A stretch of 64,000 nucleotides of DNA from Calamus simplicifolius. Taxonomy: Eukaryota > Streptophyta > Magnoliopsida > Arecales > Arecaceae. This document shows, in pieces, positions 31,494 through 42,082 of this stretch (position 1 is the first letter of the stretch; every line of letters starts with the position of its first letter). The notes beneath the pieces are model-generated. The model was not told where the DNA came from. It ran no database searches and saw only the letters and a program-made list of their open reading frames with translations. A program made the translations under genes and the position numbers. The stretch lies in assembly GCA_900491605.1 (NCBI GenBank), contig UESW01004258.1:412767-476766 (forward strand). Reading direction: 5' to 3'.

Positions 31494-31960
31494 TTGGAGA
31501 TCCCATGAATGAGGTTCAATGTGGTAGAAATGAAGCTGATTGAGTGATTGTATGAGAGCACAATTTTTGAAAAAAAATTATAATCTCATCCGTATGATGA
31601 GTGCTCTTATAAAGTGACAAAGTAAATTTGTGTAAGGTTGAGTCATTTTCTTAATGGATCTGAGGTAGGTTATCTGCAGAGTATTAGTCACAAATACCCT
31701 TGGAGGATTCACCTATATGAGAATCGTCATATTAGGCCGTGACTAAAGGTTTGGGCTAACCTTAAAGAATTCTTATGAAAAATCAATGTACTAAGCGCAA
31801 GGCCTTTAATATGCGCTGACCACATAAACCCAATTAATCCATACTATATGTGTGATTAGTAAAAGTGTGAGTTAAGGACCTAGTTCAAGGTTTAATCTAC
31901 TATGGTTCCTTCATATGTATACAATCAACACTAAGTGGGGTTGAAGTCCACAGGATACCT

Positions 31961-33232
31961 TGTAGGGAGAATTAATCTCTGAGGCATGCATATTTTAAAA
32001 TTTGATAACAATTATCAATGCAAAATTTTAAAGATTAAATATTAATCTATCTAAAATCATATCTTTGCCTTATATATAGGATCGTTTGATCTAAAATGTG
32101 CATATAAATAAAATCATCAAGATCATATCTTGATCCTCAAGGTAAGAAGTCATACTTCTTGCCTTGAATCATGCCTTAAGATCTAGGGATCATATCACTT
32201 ACTTTAAGGGCAGTTGGTAAATCCTTTTGTGCTCCACAGCTGTTCAATCGTCCAGCCTCTAGTATCGTCCATGTGAAGCCCCGAATGATCAAATTCTCGG
32301 AAGTGCTAGCTCGTGGAAAAATAACTTTGCTGATCTTGAATCCTCCCACTTGAATCTTCCTCCAAGATCCACCAAACTTTGCTAACACCAGAATCACCAT
32401 AATTTTTCTATTCTAACTCTTTAGAATTTAATCCATGACATATCATGTGTTGTTGTTCTTATCTGGTGAGAGATATCCTCTATTTATAGTCTCATTTTAG
32501 CAAGCCCATTAAATTCTAACATTTAGAATTCCGCCGTTCGGTAAAAAGCAAAGAGACGCCGAACCAAAGAGACGCAGTGTTTGGTTAATTCCGACGTTCG
32601 ATGAAAACCAAAGAGACGCGGTGTTTTGTTAATTCCGACGTTCGGTGAGAACTAAAGAGATGTGAATTCTAACACTTAGAATTCTATCGCCTGGTTGATT
32701 CAAAGAGGCACATTTATTCCATATAAATTCTAACACTTTAGAATTCCAATGGAATCGTTTGGAGAAGATTAATGTTACATATTAAATTCTATATGTGAAT
32801 TTAATCTCTCAGACTTTAGTTATCTCATCATGTGAGATACTTATGCGAGAGGTTTGGTTTCAGGTTTTGGTTTAAGTTGATCTTAATTTATTGGACCGAA
32901 CCTACATAGATCATGGTCCTAGCCCAAATCAAATTTGGCTAGTCCTGAATCTATTTAAATTCAAATCAAGTCTAATTTCAAATCAATATTTGAAATTGAT
33001 TAGTTCTTCTAATAGACTTAAACCAAATTGAATCTTATTCACTTATACTTAACCCAATTGAGATAATTCAATCAATCAAATTGATTAATTAAATCATATA
33101 CGATTCTCAATCGTTGATCAGCAAATAGATCATCCTAGGAAACTTCTATGCGTGTGACTCTCTAGGTTCAAACCTAAGCCGGTAGCATAGAAACAACTTT
33201 CTATACTAATCGATGTGCCCATCTAGCAATGG
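31961..33232 (-). repeat. 3' LTR of a minus-strand Ty1/copia element, left part
   Basis: The LTR starts TGTAGGGAGA at 31961 and ends TTCCCAACA at 44331. SIRE-2 interrupts it after 33232. Without SIRE-2 and one target copy it is about 2075 bp. A minus-strand TATA box at 32481 fits U3 lying to the right. Units beginning ATTCCGACGTTCGGTG-type repeat at 32528, 32588 and 32632. Confidence 0.7.
32481..32490 (-). promoter_or_regulatory. TATA box of the interrupted copia LTR
   Basis: Minus strand ACTATAAATAGAGG. SIRE-2 sits upstream of it, within U3. Confidence 0.5.
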
Positions 33233-33402
33233 TGTTGACCCAATTGATGATTTTGATGATTAACAAAACTATTTGAGTATAACAATTGAAGGCTCTAATA
33301 ATTTTGATTAAGTGTTTCAAATTATAAGTCGATTGAATGATCAAAATCAGGAGATAAATCTTGTTCTGGATCGAATCTAATGTCTAGGTAAGATTGCAGA
33401 CA

Positions 33403-33668
33403 TTAGAGTCGACTCCGAGAATCACAGAGCCGACTCTAGTATCTGGCACGGAAGTTAGAGTCGACTCCGAGACTGTTAGAGCCGACTCTCACAGAAGAAA
33501 TAGAACGTTGATTTTTTTGGCCCTAACTTAGAGTCGACTCCGGGTCTGTTAGAGTCGACTCCAGAAAAGTTTCTTGTCGACCCCAGAAAAGTCAGAGACG
33601 ACTTCAGAAATAACGGATTAAAGTGTTTCGAGTTAGATCCTACTCCAGAAAAGTTAGAGTCGACTCCA
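33403..33668 (+). promoter_or_regulatory. cluster of ~10 GAGTCGACTC-type motifs in SIRE-2 U3
   Basis: AGAGTCGACTCC occurs five times (first at about 33403, last at about 33656). Variants AGAGCCGACTCT, GTCGACCCC, GAGACGACTTC and TAGATCCTACTCC fill the gaps. The core is a perfect palindrome. The 3' LTR has the same cluster at 42250-42513. It lies 140-400 bp upstream of the TATA box. Confidence 0.75.
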
Positions 33669-33808
33669 ACCCACCTGTAACGAAAAATCAAATTGCCAGA
33701 TCAGCTCTAACGGTAATATTTCTACTTTACTTTATTTCTAACGGATATATTTTGTTACAAGGTACACTCCAACGGATAGTTTTCTTCCAAAAATGGCTTG
33801 AAAGAAAT

Positions 33809-33818
33809 CTATAAAAAG
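33809..33818 (+). promoter_or_regulatory. TATA box of SIRE-2 5' LTR
   Basis: TCTATAAAAAGGG; repeated in the 3' LTR at about 42653. Confidence 0.65.
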
Positions 33819-34689
33819 GGAAGACTATCATTCAAAAACAAGGAGAACGGAAGAAACGGAAAAAAAACATAGAGGAAAAACGGAAATAGAGAAATCCCAA
33901 TCCAAAAATCCGAAAAAGAGAGAGCCTGAATCTCAAGAGAAAAACCTTCTAGCTCAAATCCACTCTACTCCAAAAAGCTCAAGAGGAATCCAAGGCATTC
34001 AAATCAAAGTTTTGGTGGATTTCCCAAATTGGAGAAAGAGGATCAGTTCTTGCTTTTCAATCCTTCTCAACTGCTTCAACTGTGAAGAATCGGAGCTGAG
34101 GCTTGATTCAATCCAGCAAGGAGAAGAAGAAAAGAAGAAAAGAAGAAAAGCTCAAAAGCCAACCAACTACAAATCAGGCTTTTCTAAACCTTGTTCATTT
34201 ATTTGATTATTTGCTCATTGAGGAGCTGTGTATTTGAAAAATAATATTTCTTTTGTTTGTGTCTAGTTCAATCTGGGGGATTGAACTAGTGGAGGTAGTC
34301 TTACCTCGGTACAAGCTTGGTATAGCTTGTGTTAGGGTTTTTGTGCTGGTGAGCCCGGAAAACGGCTGGGTTCGTTGTGATCCCGGGAAAACAACAAGTT
34401 TGAGTTGTGAGCTTGTAAAACAACTCGCTGTAATCAAGGAAGATTATAGTGTGGACCCAAGTGAATCTTGGGAGTGGACGTAGGTGTTGGATACACCGAA
34501 CCACTATAAAATCTTTGTGTTTGCCGTGTCTCCTTTATCTCTATCTCTATCTCTATCTTATTGATTGTATTTTGTTTTTGCATCTGCATTCACTTTCACT
34601 CACACTAAGCAAACAAATATTTCAAAAGGTTTAAATTTTTTAAAGAACCCAATTCACCCCCCCTCTTGGGTTGTCATCTGGGCCAACAA

Positions 34690-34702
34690 TTGGTATCAGA
34701 GC
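34690..34702 (+). other. primer binding site of SIRE-2
   Basis: TTGGTATCAGAGC, 1 bp after the LTR end; initiator tRNA-Met type. Confidence 0.9.
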
Positions 34703-34749
34703 TAGTGCTCATTAGATTTTGATCACACGATCAAGAGCTAAAGATCCAA

Positions 34750-36405
34750 ATGGCAACTCAAGTTGGATCATTTGCTGAAGGTCATTCTACGAATAGACCT
34801 CCACTGTTTAATGGTTCAAATTATTCATATTGGAAAGCTAGAATGAGGATATTCATTCAAGCTTCTGATTATGAACTATGGGGTTTATAATTAATGGACC
34901 TAGTACACCCACACATGTTATTGATGGCACTATTGTTCCTAAGCCCGAAAGGGACTGGAATGATAATGATAGGAAAATGGCACAGCTTAATGCTAAGGCC
35001 ATGAATGTTTATATTGCTCTTTAGATGCTAATGAATTTAATAGAATCTCCACATGTAATTCCGCAAAGGAGATTTGGGATAGATTAGAGGTTACCCATGA
35101 GGGTACCAACCAAGTAAAAGAATCTAAAATTAATATTCTTGTTCATAAATATGAGTTGTTTAGCATGGAACAATCTGAAACCATTGCATGCATGTATACT
35201 AGATTTACAGATATTGTAAATGGTTTAAAAAGTCTTGGTAAGACATATACTAACTCAGAACTTGTTCGAAAAATTCTTAGGTCACTACCAAGATCATGGG
35301 AAGCCAAAATGACAGCAATCCAAGAAGCAAAGGACCTCAACACTCTGCCCTTAGAGGAGCTTCTAGGATCACTTATGACCCATGAGTTGACAATGAAGCA
35401 GCACGTAGAGGAGGACACAAAGAAGAAGAAAGTGATTGCCCTCAAAGCTGCAAAAGAAGAAGAGAGCAGCAGCGATGATGATGATGATGATGAAGAGACT
35501 GCTCTCTTAGCTAAAAAGTTTAAAAGATTCATGAGGAGAAAGAAACCCTTCCACAAGAAGAAATTTGGAGCAAAGTGGGAAGGAGAAAAGGATAAGAACA
35601 AGGACAAGGACAAAGAAAAAGAGAAAGACCCCTTGACTTGCTATGAGTGTAATAAACCGGGGCACTTTAGGAATGAATGTCCTAAATTAAAGAAAGCCTA
35701 CAAAAAGAAAAAGAAGGCTTATGTGGCGACTTGGAGTGATAGCGAAGAATCTTCTTCCGAAGAAGAAGAACAAAAGGAAGTCGCAAATGTATGTTTTATG
35801 GCGGACGACAACGATGAGGTAAGTTCCGATAACCCTTGCGATGAGTTTGCATTTGATGAATTATTTGATGCTTTTAATGAACTTGTCGGCGATTTCAAGG
35901 TTTTGAAAAAGAAATACAAGCTTTTGAAAAATGAAAATTCAACTTTCATTAAAGAAAAGGAAGATCTTAATAATGAAGTTAAGAAACTTAAATCTGAAAA
36001 TGAAATTTTGGTAAAAGAAAAAGAATTAATTTCCAATGAAAATGATAAACTAAGGAAAGAGGTTGAAAAACATAAGAACATAGTTGATAAGTTTACCTTA
36101 AGCTCAACTAAATTGGACATGTTATTAAATAGTCAAAAAGCAGTTTTTGACAAAGCCGGATTAGGGTATAACACTTTAAGAAAACAAAAATCACTGAAAA
36201 ATATTTTTGTGCGTGCTGGCCAAAGTAATTTTACATGCTTTAATGTAATCAAAAAGGACATAAATCTTATGAATGTAAAATTCTAAAACCTAATAAAAAC
36301 TTAAATATTAAAGGAAAGAAAATATGGGTTCCGAAAGGAACAATTTTTGTTGCTACTAACCATGAAGGACCCAAGAAAGCTTGGGTACCTAAACATAAGA
36401 CTTGA
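34750..36405 (+). pseudogene. gag of SIRE-2
   Basis: The ATG at 34750 gives MATQVGSFAEGHSTNRPPLF. 1-bp losses at about 34888 (in LWGFIINGP) and 35010 (in AMNVLYCSL) break the N-terminal part. From about 35040 the frame is open: EIWDRLEVTHEGTN, YTRFTDIVNGLKSLGK, ILRSLPRSWEAKMTAI. Then a Lys/Glu/Asp-rich region, zinc knuckle CYECNKPGHFRNEC (about 35640), and a long coiled coil (KKYKLLKNENSTFIKEKEDL on). A second knuckle (CFKC-N-QKGHK-type at about 36237) loses 1 bp. The gag tail reads PKKAWVPKHKT and stops at TGA 36403-36405, in the same frame as pol. Confidence 0.93.
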
Positions 36406-36417
36406 TCATCTTTGCAG
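35819..36417 (+). other. candidate intron joining gag to pol in SIRE-2
   Basis: Donor GATGAG|GTAAGT (a consensus plant donor) after ADDNDE, phase 0; acceptor TCATCTTTGCAG|GAG at the pol start, phase 0, preceded by a CTTGATC branch-like site. Splicing would join NDE to ECLAAKRSKRKWYLDSGC and remove the coiled coil, second knuckle and TGA stop. 599 bp as read, 600 if the knuckle deletion is discounted. Confidence 0.55.
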
Positions 36418-39400
36418 GAGTGTCTTGCGGCCAAAAGATCAAAGCGAAAGTGGTATCTTGATAGCGGCTGCTCAAGGCACATGACGGGTGACAAAGATCA
36501 ATTCATCACCCTCGAAAGCAAAAGAGGAGGAGTAGTTACATTTGGGGATAATGGCAAAGGCCAAATCTTGGGGTTTGGTAACATTCAAATAACTCCCTCC
36601 ACATATATTGAAAATGTCTTATATGTTGATGGTTTGAAACATAATTTAATTAGCATTAGTCAATTATGTGACAAAGGTTTTAAAGTATCATTTGAATCTT
36701 CTATATGCACAGTTGCTAATCCCATTGATAATAGCATTGTTTTTATTGGAAATAGAAATGGCAATGTATACTTGATTGACTTAGACAATTTGTCTACTAA
36801 TAATCATTGCTTAGTTGCTAATAATGCTAATATGAATGAGATTGGTTGGTTGTGGCATCGAAGATTAGGTCACGCAAGCACACACCTGATTTTAAAACTA
36901 ATTAGAATGGATTTAGTAAAAGGACTACCTAAAATAGATTTTGAAAATAACAAAATATGTGATGCATGTCAGTTTGGAAAACAAACGAGAAGTTCTTTTA
37001 AATCTAAAAATGTTGTTTCAACTTCTAGGCCATTAGAGCTACTTCACATGGACCTTTTTGGACCAACTAGAACCACAAGTCTAGGAGGAAAGAAATATGG
37101 TCTTGTGATAGTAGATGATTACTCTAGATTCACTTGGGTAATGTTTTTAGCTCACAAAGATGAGACTTTCTCGATATTCCTGAAATTCTTCAAGAAAGTA
37201 ACAAATGAGAAAAACACTACCATAGTGTCTCTAAGAAGTGATCATGGAACTGAATTTGAAAATCACTTTGAAAGTTTTTGCAATGAAAATGGTATTAATC
37301 ATAATTTTTCTGCACCAAGAACCCCTCAACAAAATGGAGTAGTTGAAAGGAAAAATAGAACTCTAGAAGACATGGCCCGTACCATGCTATGTGAAAGTAA
37401 ACTCCCGAAATACTTTTGGGCGGAAGCTATTAACACAGCATGTTACATCCTAAATAGAGCATTAATAAGACCTATTTTAAAGAAAACACCTTATGAATTA
37501 TGGCATGATAGAAAACCCAACATTAAATATTTTCATGCATTTGGTTGTAAATGTTTTATTCATAATAATGGTAAAAATAACTTAGGTAAATTTGATGCAA
37601 AATCTGATGAAGGAATATTCTTAGGTTATTCAACAACTAGTAAAGCATATAGAGTGTTCAATAAAGGAAGTTTAATTGTTGAAGAATCTATTCATGTAGT
37701 TTTTGATGAATCTTTAGCATCAAGTTCCAAAAGGATTGATGATGAGGAAGATACAAACATTCTCGAAAACAATCTTGAAAAACTTAATATTGATGTATCT
37801 TCAGATCATGAACAAGAAGCTAAAGATAATGATTCGCCTAATGCTGATGTTATTAATACTAATCATAATGATGTAGATCTACCAAGAGATTGGAGATACG
37901 CTTATAGTCATCCCAAGGAATTGATTATAGGTGATCCATCTCAAGGAATAAGAACTAGATCATCTATGAGAAATATTAGTAATCACCTTGCATTTGTTTC
38001 TCAAATTGAACCTAAAACTATTGAAGAAGCTGAAAAAGATAATAATTGGATGTTAGCTATGCAAGAAGAATTAAACCAATTCACTAGAAATAATGTATGG
38101 ACATTAGTGGAAAGACCTAAAGATCATTCTGTTATAGGATCAAAATGGGTTTTTAGAAATAAACTAGATGAAAATGGCATAGTAATTAGAAACAAAGCTA
38201 GATTAGTTGCAAAAGGATATAATCAAGAAGAAGGTATTGATTTTGATGAAACCTTTGCACCTGTAGCTAGATTAGAAGCCATTAGGCTATTACTTGCATT
38301 TGCATGTCACATGAACTTTAATTTATTTCAAATGGATGTCAAAAGTGCATTTTTAAATGGATTAATAAATGAAGAAGTATTTGTTGAACAACCACCGGGA
38401 TTTGAAGATCATGAATTTCAAATCACGTTTTTAAATTGCACAAAGCTTTATATGGTTTGAAACAAGCACCTAGAGCTTGGTATGATAGACTAAGTAAATT
38501 TTTGATTGAAAATGATTTTACAAGAGGAAATGTTGATAAAACATTATTTTTGAAAAGAAAAGATAAAGATTTACTTGTAGTTCAAATTTATGTTGATGAC
38601 ATTGTATTTGGTGCTACTAACAATCTTCTATGTCAAGAGTTTGCTAAGTTAATGCAGGGAGAATTTGAAATGAGCATGATGGGAGAACTCAATTTCTTCC
38701 TTGGACTCCAAATCAAACAAAGCAAAGAGGGAATCTTTATCAACCAAACAAAGTACACAAGAGAAATTCTAAAGAAGTTTGGTATGGAATCAATCAAACC
38801 CCTCGGAACACCAATGAGTCCTTCATGCAAGCTGGACAAAGATGAAGAAGGTAAGAAGGTTGATCAAAAATATTATCGAGGTATAATCGGATCCCTACTT
38901 TACTTAACTGCAAGTAGACCAGACATAATGTTTGCTGTTTGCTTATGTGCTAGATTTCAGTCTGAACCTAAAGAATCACATTTAATTGCTGTTAAAAGAA
39001 TTCTTAGATACCTTAGTGGAACAAAAAATGTAGGTTTATGGTATTCTAGAGACTCAACATTAAATCTGATTGCTTATTCTGATTCTGATTATGCTGGATG
39101 TAAGTTAGATAGAAAAAGCACAAGTGGTGCATGCCAATTTTAGGAAGTAACTTAATCTCATGGTTTAGCAAAAAGCAAAATTCGTTGCATTATCTACTGC
39201 TGAAGCAGAATATGTTGCAGCTGGAAGTTGCTGTGCTCAAATCCTATGGATTAAGAGACAACTTGAAGACTATGGTATCACACTTGATAAGACACCTATA
39301 AGATGTGATAATACAAGTGCAATCAATCTAACTAAAAATCCAATTCAACACTCAAGAACAAAGCATATTGAAATTAGATATCACTTTATAAGAGAACATG

Positions 39401-39534
39401 TTGCCAATAATGAAATTTGTCTTGATTATGTGAATACTGAAGAACAACTGGCAGATATATTTACAAAACCCTTAAGTGAAGAGAGATTTTGTTATCTTAG
39501 AGGAGAATTAGGAGTTTGTGATCCTTTGGAATAA
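36418..39534 (+). pseudogene. pol polyprotein of SIRE-2
   Basis: Protease KWYLDSGCSRHMTGD with an intact D-S-G. Zinc finger WLWHRRLGHAS ... CDACQFGKQTR. Integrase LLHMDLFGP, LRSDHGTEFE and APRTPQQNGVVERKNRTLED. RT SKWVFRNKLDENGIVIRNKA, QMDVKSAFLNG, ALYGLKQAPRAWYDRL, IYVDDIVFGATN and ELNFFLGLQIKQSKEGIF. RNase H YSDSDYAGCKLDRKSTSG, LSTAEAEYVAAG, CDNTSAINLTKNPIQHSRTK and LADIFTKPLSE. Losses of 1 bp at about 38425, 39138 and 39182 split the frame. Natural end CDPLE-stop at 39534. All catalytic motifs I can check are kept, so this copy is younger in appearance than SIRE-1. Confidence 0.95.
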
Positions 39535-39719
39535 TTTTCTGAAACTCTTAAGAACAACTATCTAGATTTCATCAATTTCTTGAAAAATCTCGATATTCAA
39601 TAAGGAAATCTATCTAGATCTTGATTCATTGTTTCCCCAATTGCTAAGGAACATTTATCTAGAGTTTGATGATTAATTTGAATAGTTTCAGATCCTTGAA
39701 ACTTGATTTTTTATCTCTG

Positions 39720-39935
39720 AAACTGTTAGAGTCGACTCTAACAGTTTGTGGAGTCGACACCTTAGTTTTTGATGTTCTGTCTAAGCAATTAGAGCCGACT
39801 CCGGCTTCTGTAGAGCCGACTCTAATTCGAGCGCTGACAGACTTTCTGGTTCGGAGCCGACACCCAGTTTTCGGGAGTCGACTCTAGGTCGAACTAGGTC
39901 AAAAATAAAAAGGCGGAGTCGACCCCAAATCATTT
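39720..39935 (+). promoter_or_regulatory. GAGTCGACTC motif cluster before SIRE-2 ORF3, with 28-bp palindrome
   Basis: 39720-39747 is a perfect 28-bp palindrome centred on GTCGAC (starts AAACTGTTAG). GGAGTCGACACC, AGAGCCGACTCC, AGAGCCGACTCT, GGAGCCGACACC, GGAGTCGACTCT and GGAGTCGACCCC follow up to about 39925. This is the U3 motif of the same element, placed 100-310 bp before the ORF3 start. A weak TATA-like AAAAATAAAAAGG lies at about 39901. Confidence 0.6.
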
Positions 39936-40029
39936 TATCCGTCTCCCAAAACCCCTCCAAGGAGTTCCAAAGCCTTTCCAACCTCCCCAATCTTCTCAAA
40001 ACCTTTGATTACACATTCCAATCAACTCA

Positions 40030-41444
40030 ATGGCACCCAAGAGGCGCGGTTTCGTCGGAGGAGCGTCCGTTCCCACGAGGCGACGCACGATTCGGAGGCA
40101 ACCCTCGCCATCCTCCTCTTCGGCCACTCAAGAAGATTCCCCTCCTTCACCCTCTTCACCCAAAGTAGATCAACTAGCCGGTAAGACTATCACAACTGGA
40201 AGGAAGGTCAACTTTGATTTCTTTGAGTCGGAGGGCTTCTCAATAGGAAGATGTTTAAAAGAAATGGGGTGGGAAAAGATTTGTTCATTAGATATCCCCA
40301 CTTATCCTGCCCTAGTGAGAGAATTTTACAATGATTTGAGTAGAGGAGAAGGCGGTTTAGTCAGTATTGTAAGAGGAACTAGAGTTGTAATAACTGCTGA
40401 AATCCTTGGAAATCTGTTGGAAATGCCACAATTGGTATTATGGAATATCAGCATGATGATAGAAGTGGTGCATTGTCAAGAATGTTAGGGAGGGATGTAA
40501 CCGAGTTTGAGGAAATTCTTGCTAATCAATTAAATCTGGAGCTCAGGTTACTACACAACATATGTGGAAGAATTTTATTCCCCAAAATTGGTAGATTTGA
40601 GTACGTCTCGGAGCGAGACATTCTTTTGATGGATTGTATTATAACTGGAAGGCCAGTCAACCTAGCTGGCATGATGATTGGTTATATGGCAGAGGCTGCT
40701 ACAAAGAAAAGATCTACACTGCCATATGGTATGGTTCTGACATTGATCTTTAGAAGCCAAGGTGTGCTAATTATGGATAATGAACCCCTAAGGAAATTAA
40801 GGCACACTGACTATTATAGTATTTCTACTATTCATCGGATGGGCTTCAAGAAGTTAAATGGTATCTGGATGAAAGGAGGACGAGAAGAAAGAGCTGAGAG
40901 AGATAGAACTGAAGAGGCCAGAGTAGAAGATATCCCTGGACCATCCACTGCGGGACCATCAGTCCCTGATCCATTTATTGCGGGACCATCTACAGCTGGA
41001 CCTTCAGAAGCTGGACCGAGCACAGTTCCCTCTCCTCCACATCTGTCTGTTACTGCTTCTGGGAGATTCTCTGATGAGCAGATTGGTCAGTTGAGAGCCT
41101 TGCTTGCTGAATATGACAGTCAGAGATCTCATGAGATTAATCAATTAAAAGAAGACTTCAATCAGCTAAAAGAAGAACTTAACTCGAGACTTGACATGAT
41201 TTCCTTTTCCATAAGCAATTCTGTTGAATCCTTTGGTGCTGAACTTCACAAAATCTTTGAAAGGATGGAAGGCATTGCTGATGGCTCGGGATCTTATGTT
41301 CATGCAACTGGTCAACTGAAGAAGGACATTGACCTTGCAGTCTCACAGATTGAAGCTTGTCTTGAAAATTTTAAGAAATCTCAAAAAGATGATGTAATGG
41401 AAATCATAGGTCACTTGAAGAAAATTGTATTCAAACATATCTGA
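40030..41444 (+). pseudogene. ORF3 of SIRE-2, putative plant transposon protein-type, one frameshift
   Basis: About 470 codons if one lost base at about 40435 is discounted. Order: basic start MAPKRRGFVGG and RRRTIRRQ; Ser/Pro stretch; TTGRKVNFDFFESEGFSIG, MGWEKICSLDIPTYPALVR, EFYNDLSRGEGGLVSIVRG-TRVVITAEILGNLLEMPQ; then DDRSGALSRMLGRDVTEFEE, ILFPKIGRFEYVSERDILL and KRSTLPYGMVLTLIF. A run of AGPS repeats (about 40940-41030) and a C-terminal coiled coil (HEINQLKEDFNQLKEELNSR) follow. The middle resembles the putative plant transposon protein family (PF20167-like, from memory). No signal peptide or membrane span is visible, unlike envelope-like ORFs described in some SIRE elements. It may bind nucleic acid through its basic end; this is inference. 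Confidence 0.75.
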
Positions 41445-41663
41445 CTTTGATTTTGATTTTGTATTTAGAAATTTTTGAGTATCTAATGTATCTCACTTTG
41501 GAATGTACTTGAATCAACTTATGTAATGTTTCTTACTTATGTAATGCAATTACACATTTTCAAATCTGTCTATGATTGACTGCTTGAATCCCTATGTCTT
41601 ATTGAACCAACAATTTTTCTCTAATAACTTTCTTTATCTAATACTCTCCTTATTGCTGATAAC

Positions 41664-42082
41664 AAAAAAGGGGAGAGATGGTTGAATATGCAAAAAAAAG
41701 ACTTGAAATTTTAATGAGAGATGGTTGAATATGCAAAAAGAAAGAAAGAAAGGGGGAGAAATGATTGTTTATGCAAAAAGAAAGAGACTTGAAATTTTAA
41801 TCAGTTCAATTAAAATTTGATTTTATATATAGGGGGAGCTATTCAATGCAGGGGGAGCTTAACAACAAGCTTAATTGCAATTTTCTGTACATTTAGTTTA
41901 AATGTTCATAATTGATGGCTTATATAGAACTCATGCATAATTTTAAAAGTTCACTTTGAATATTGGCATCAAATCCTTCATTAAAAATGTTTTAAGCTTT
42001 AAAATGACTATAATCTTTAGTTCGAATGAATTTTTTGAATGCATATACTCAAAGTTTTTGTTATCATCAAAAAGGGGGAGAT
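41664..42082 (+). other. five polypurine-tract-like blocks before SIRE-2 3' LTR
   Basis: AAAAAAGGGGAGAG at 41664, AGGGGGAGAA at 41751, AGGGGGAGCT at 41831, GGGGGAGCTT at 41851, and AAAAAGGGGGAGAT touching the LTR at 42082. GAGATGGTTGAATATGCAAA is also duplicated (about 41674, 41717). Confidence 0.8.

Larger units (their letters stand above)
33233..34688 (+). repeat. 5' LTR of SIRE-2
   Basis: U3 (to about 33840) carries the GAGTCGACTC cluster; TATA box at 33809; ends ACCCCCCCTCTTGGG...GGCCAACA, an ending it shares in style with SIRE-1. Confidence 0.95.

Noticed and set aside
40030..41444. SIRE-2 ORF3 as an envelope gene
   Set aside because: No signal peptide or transmembrane segment is visible; composition suggests a soluble coiled-coil protein.
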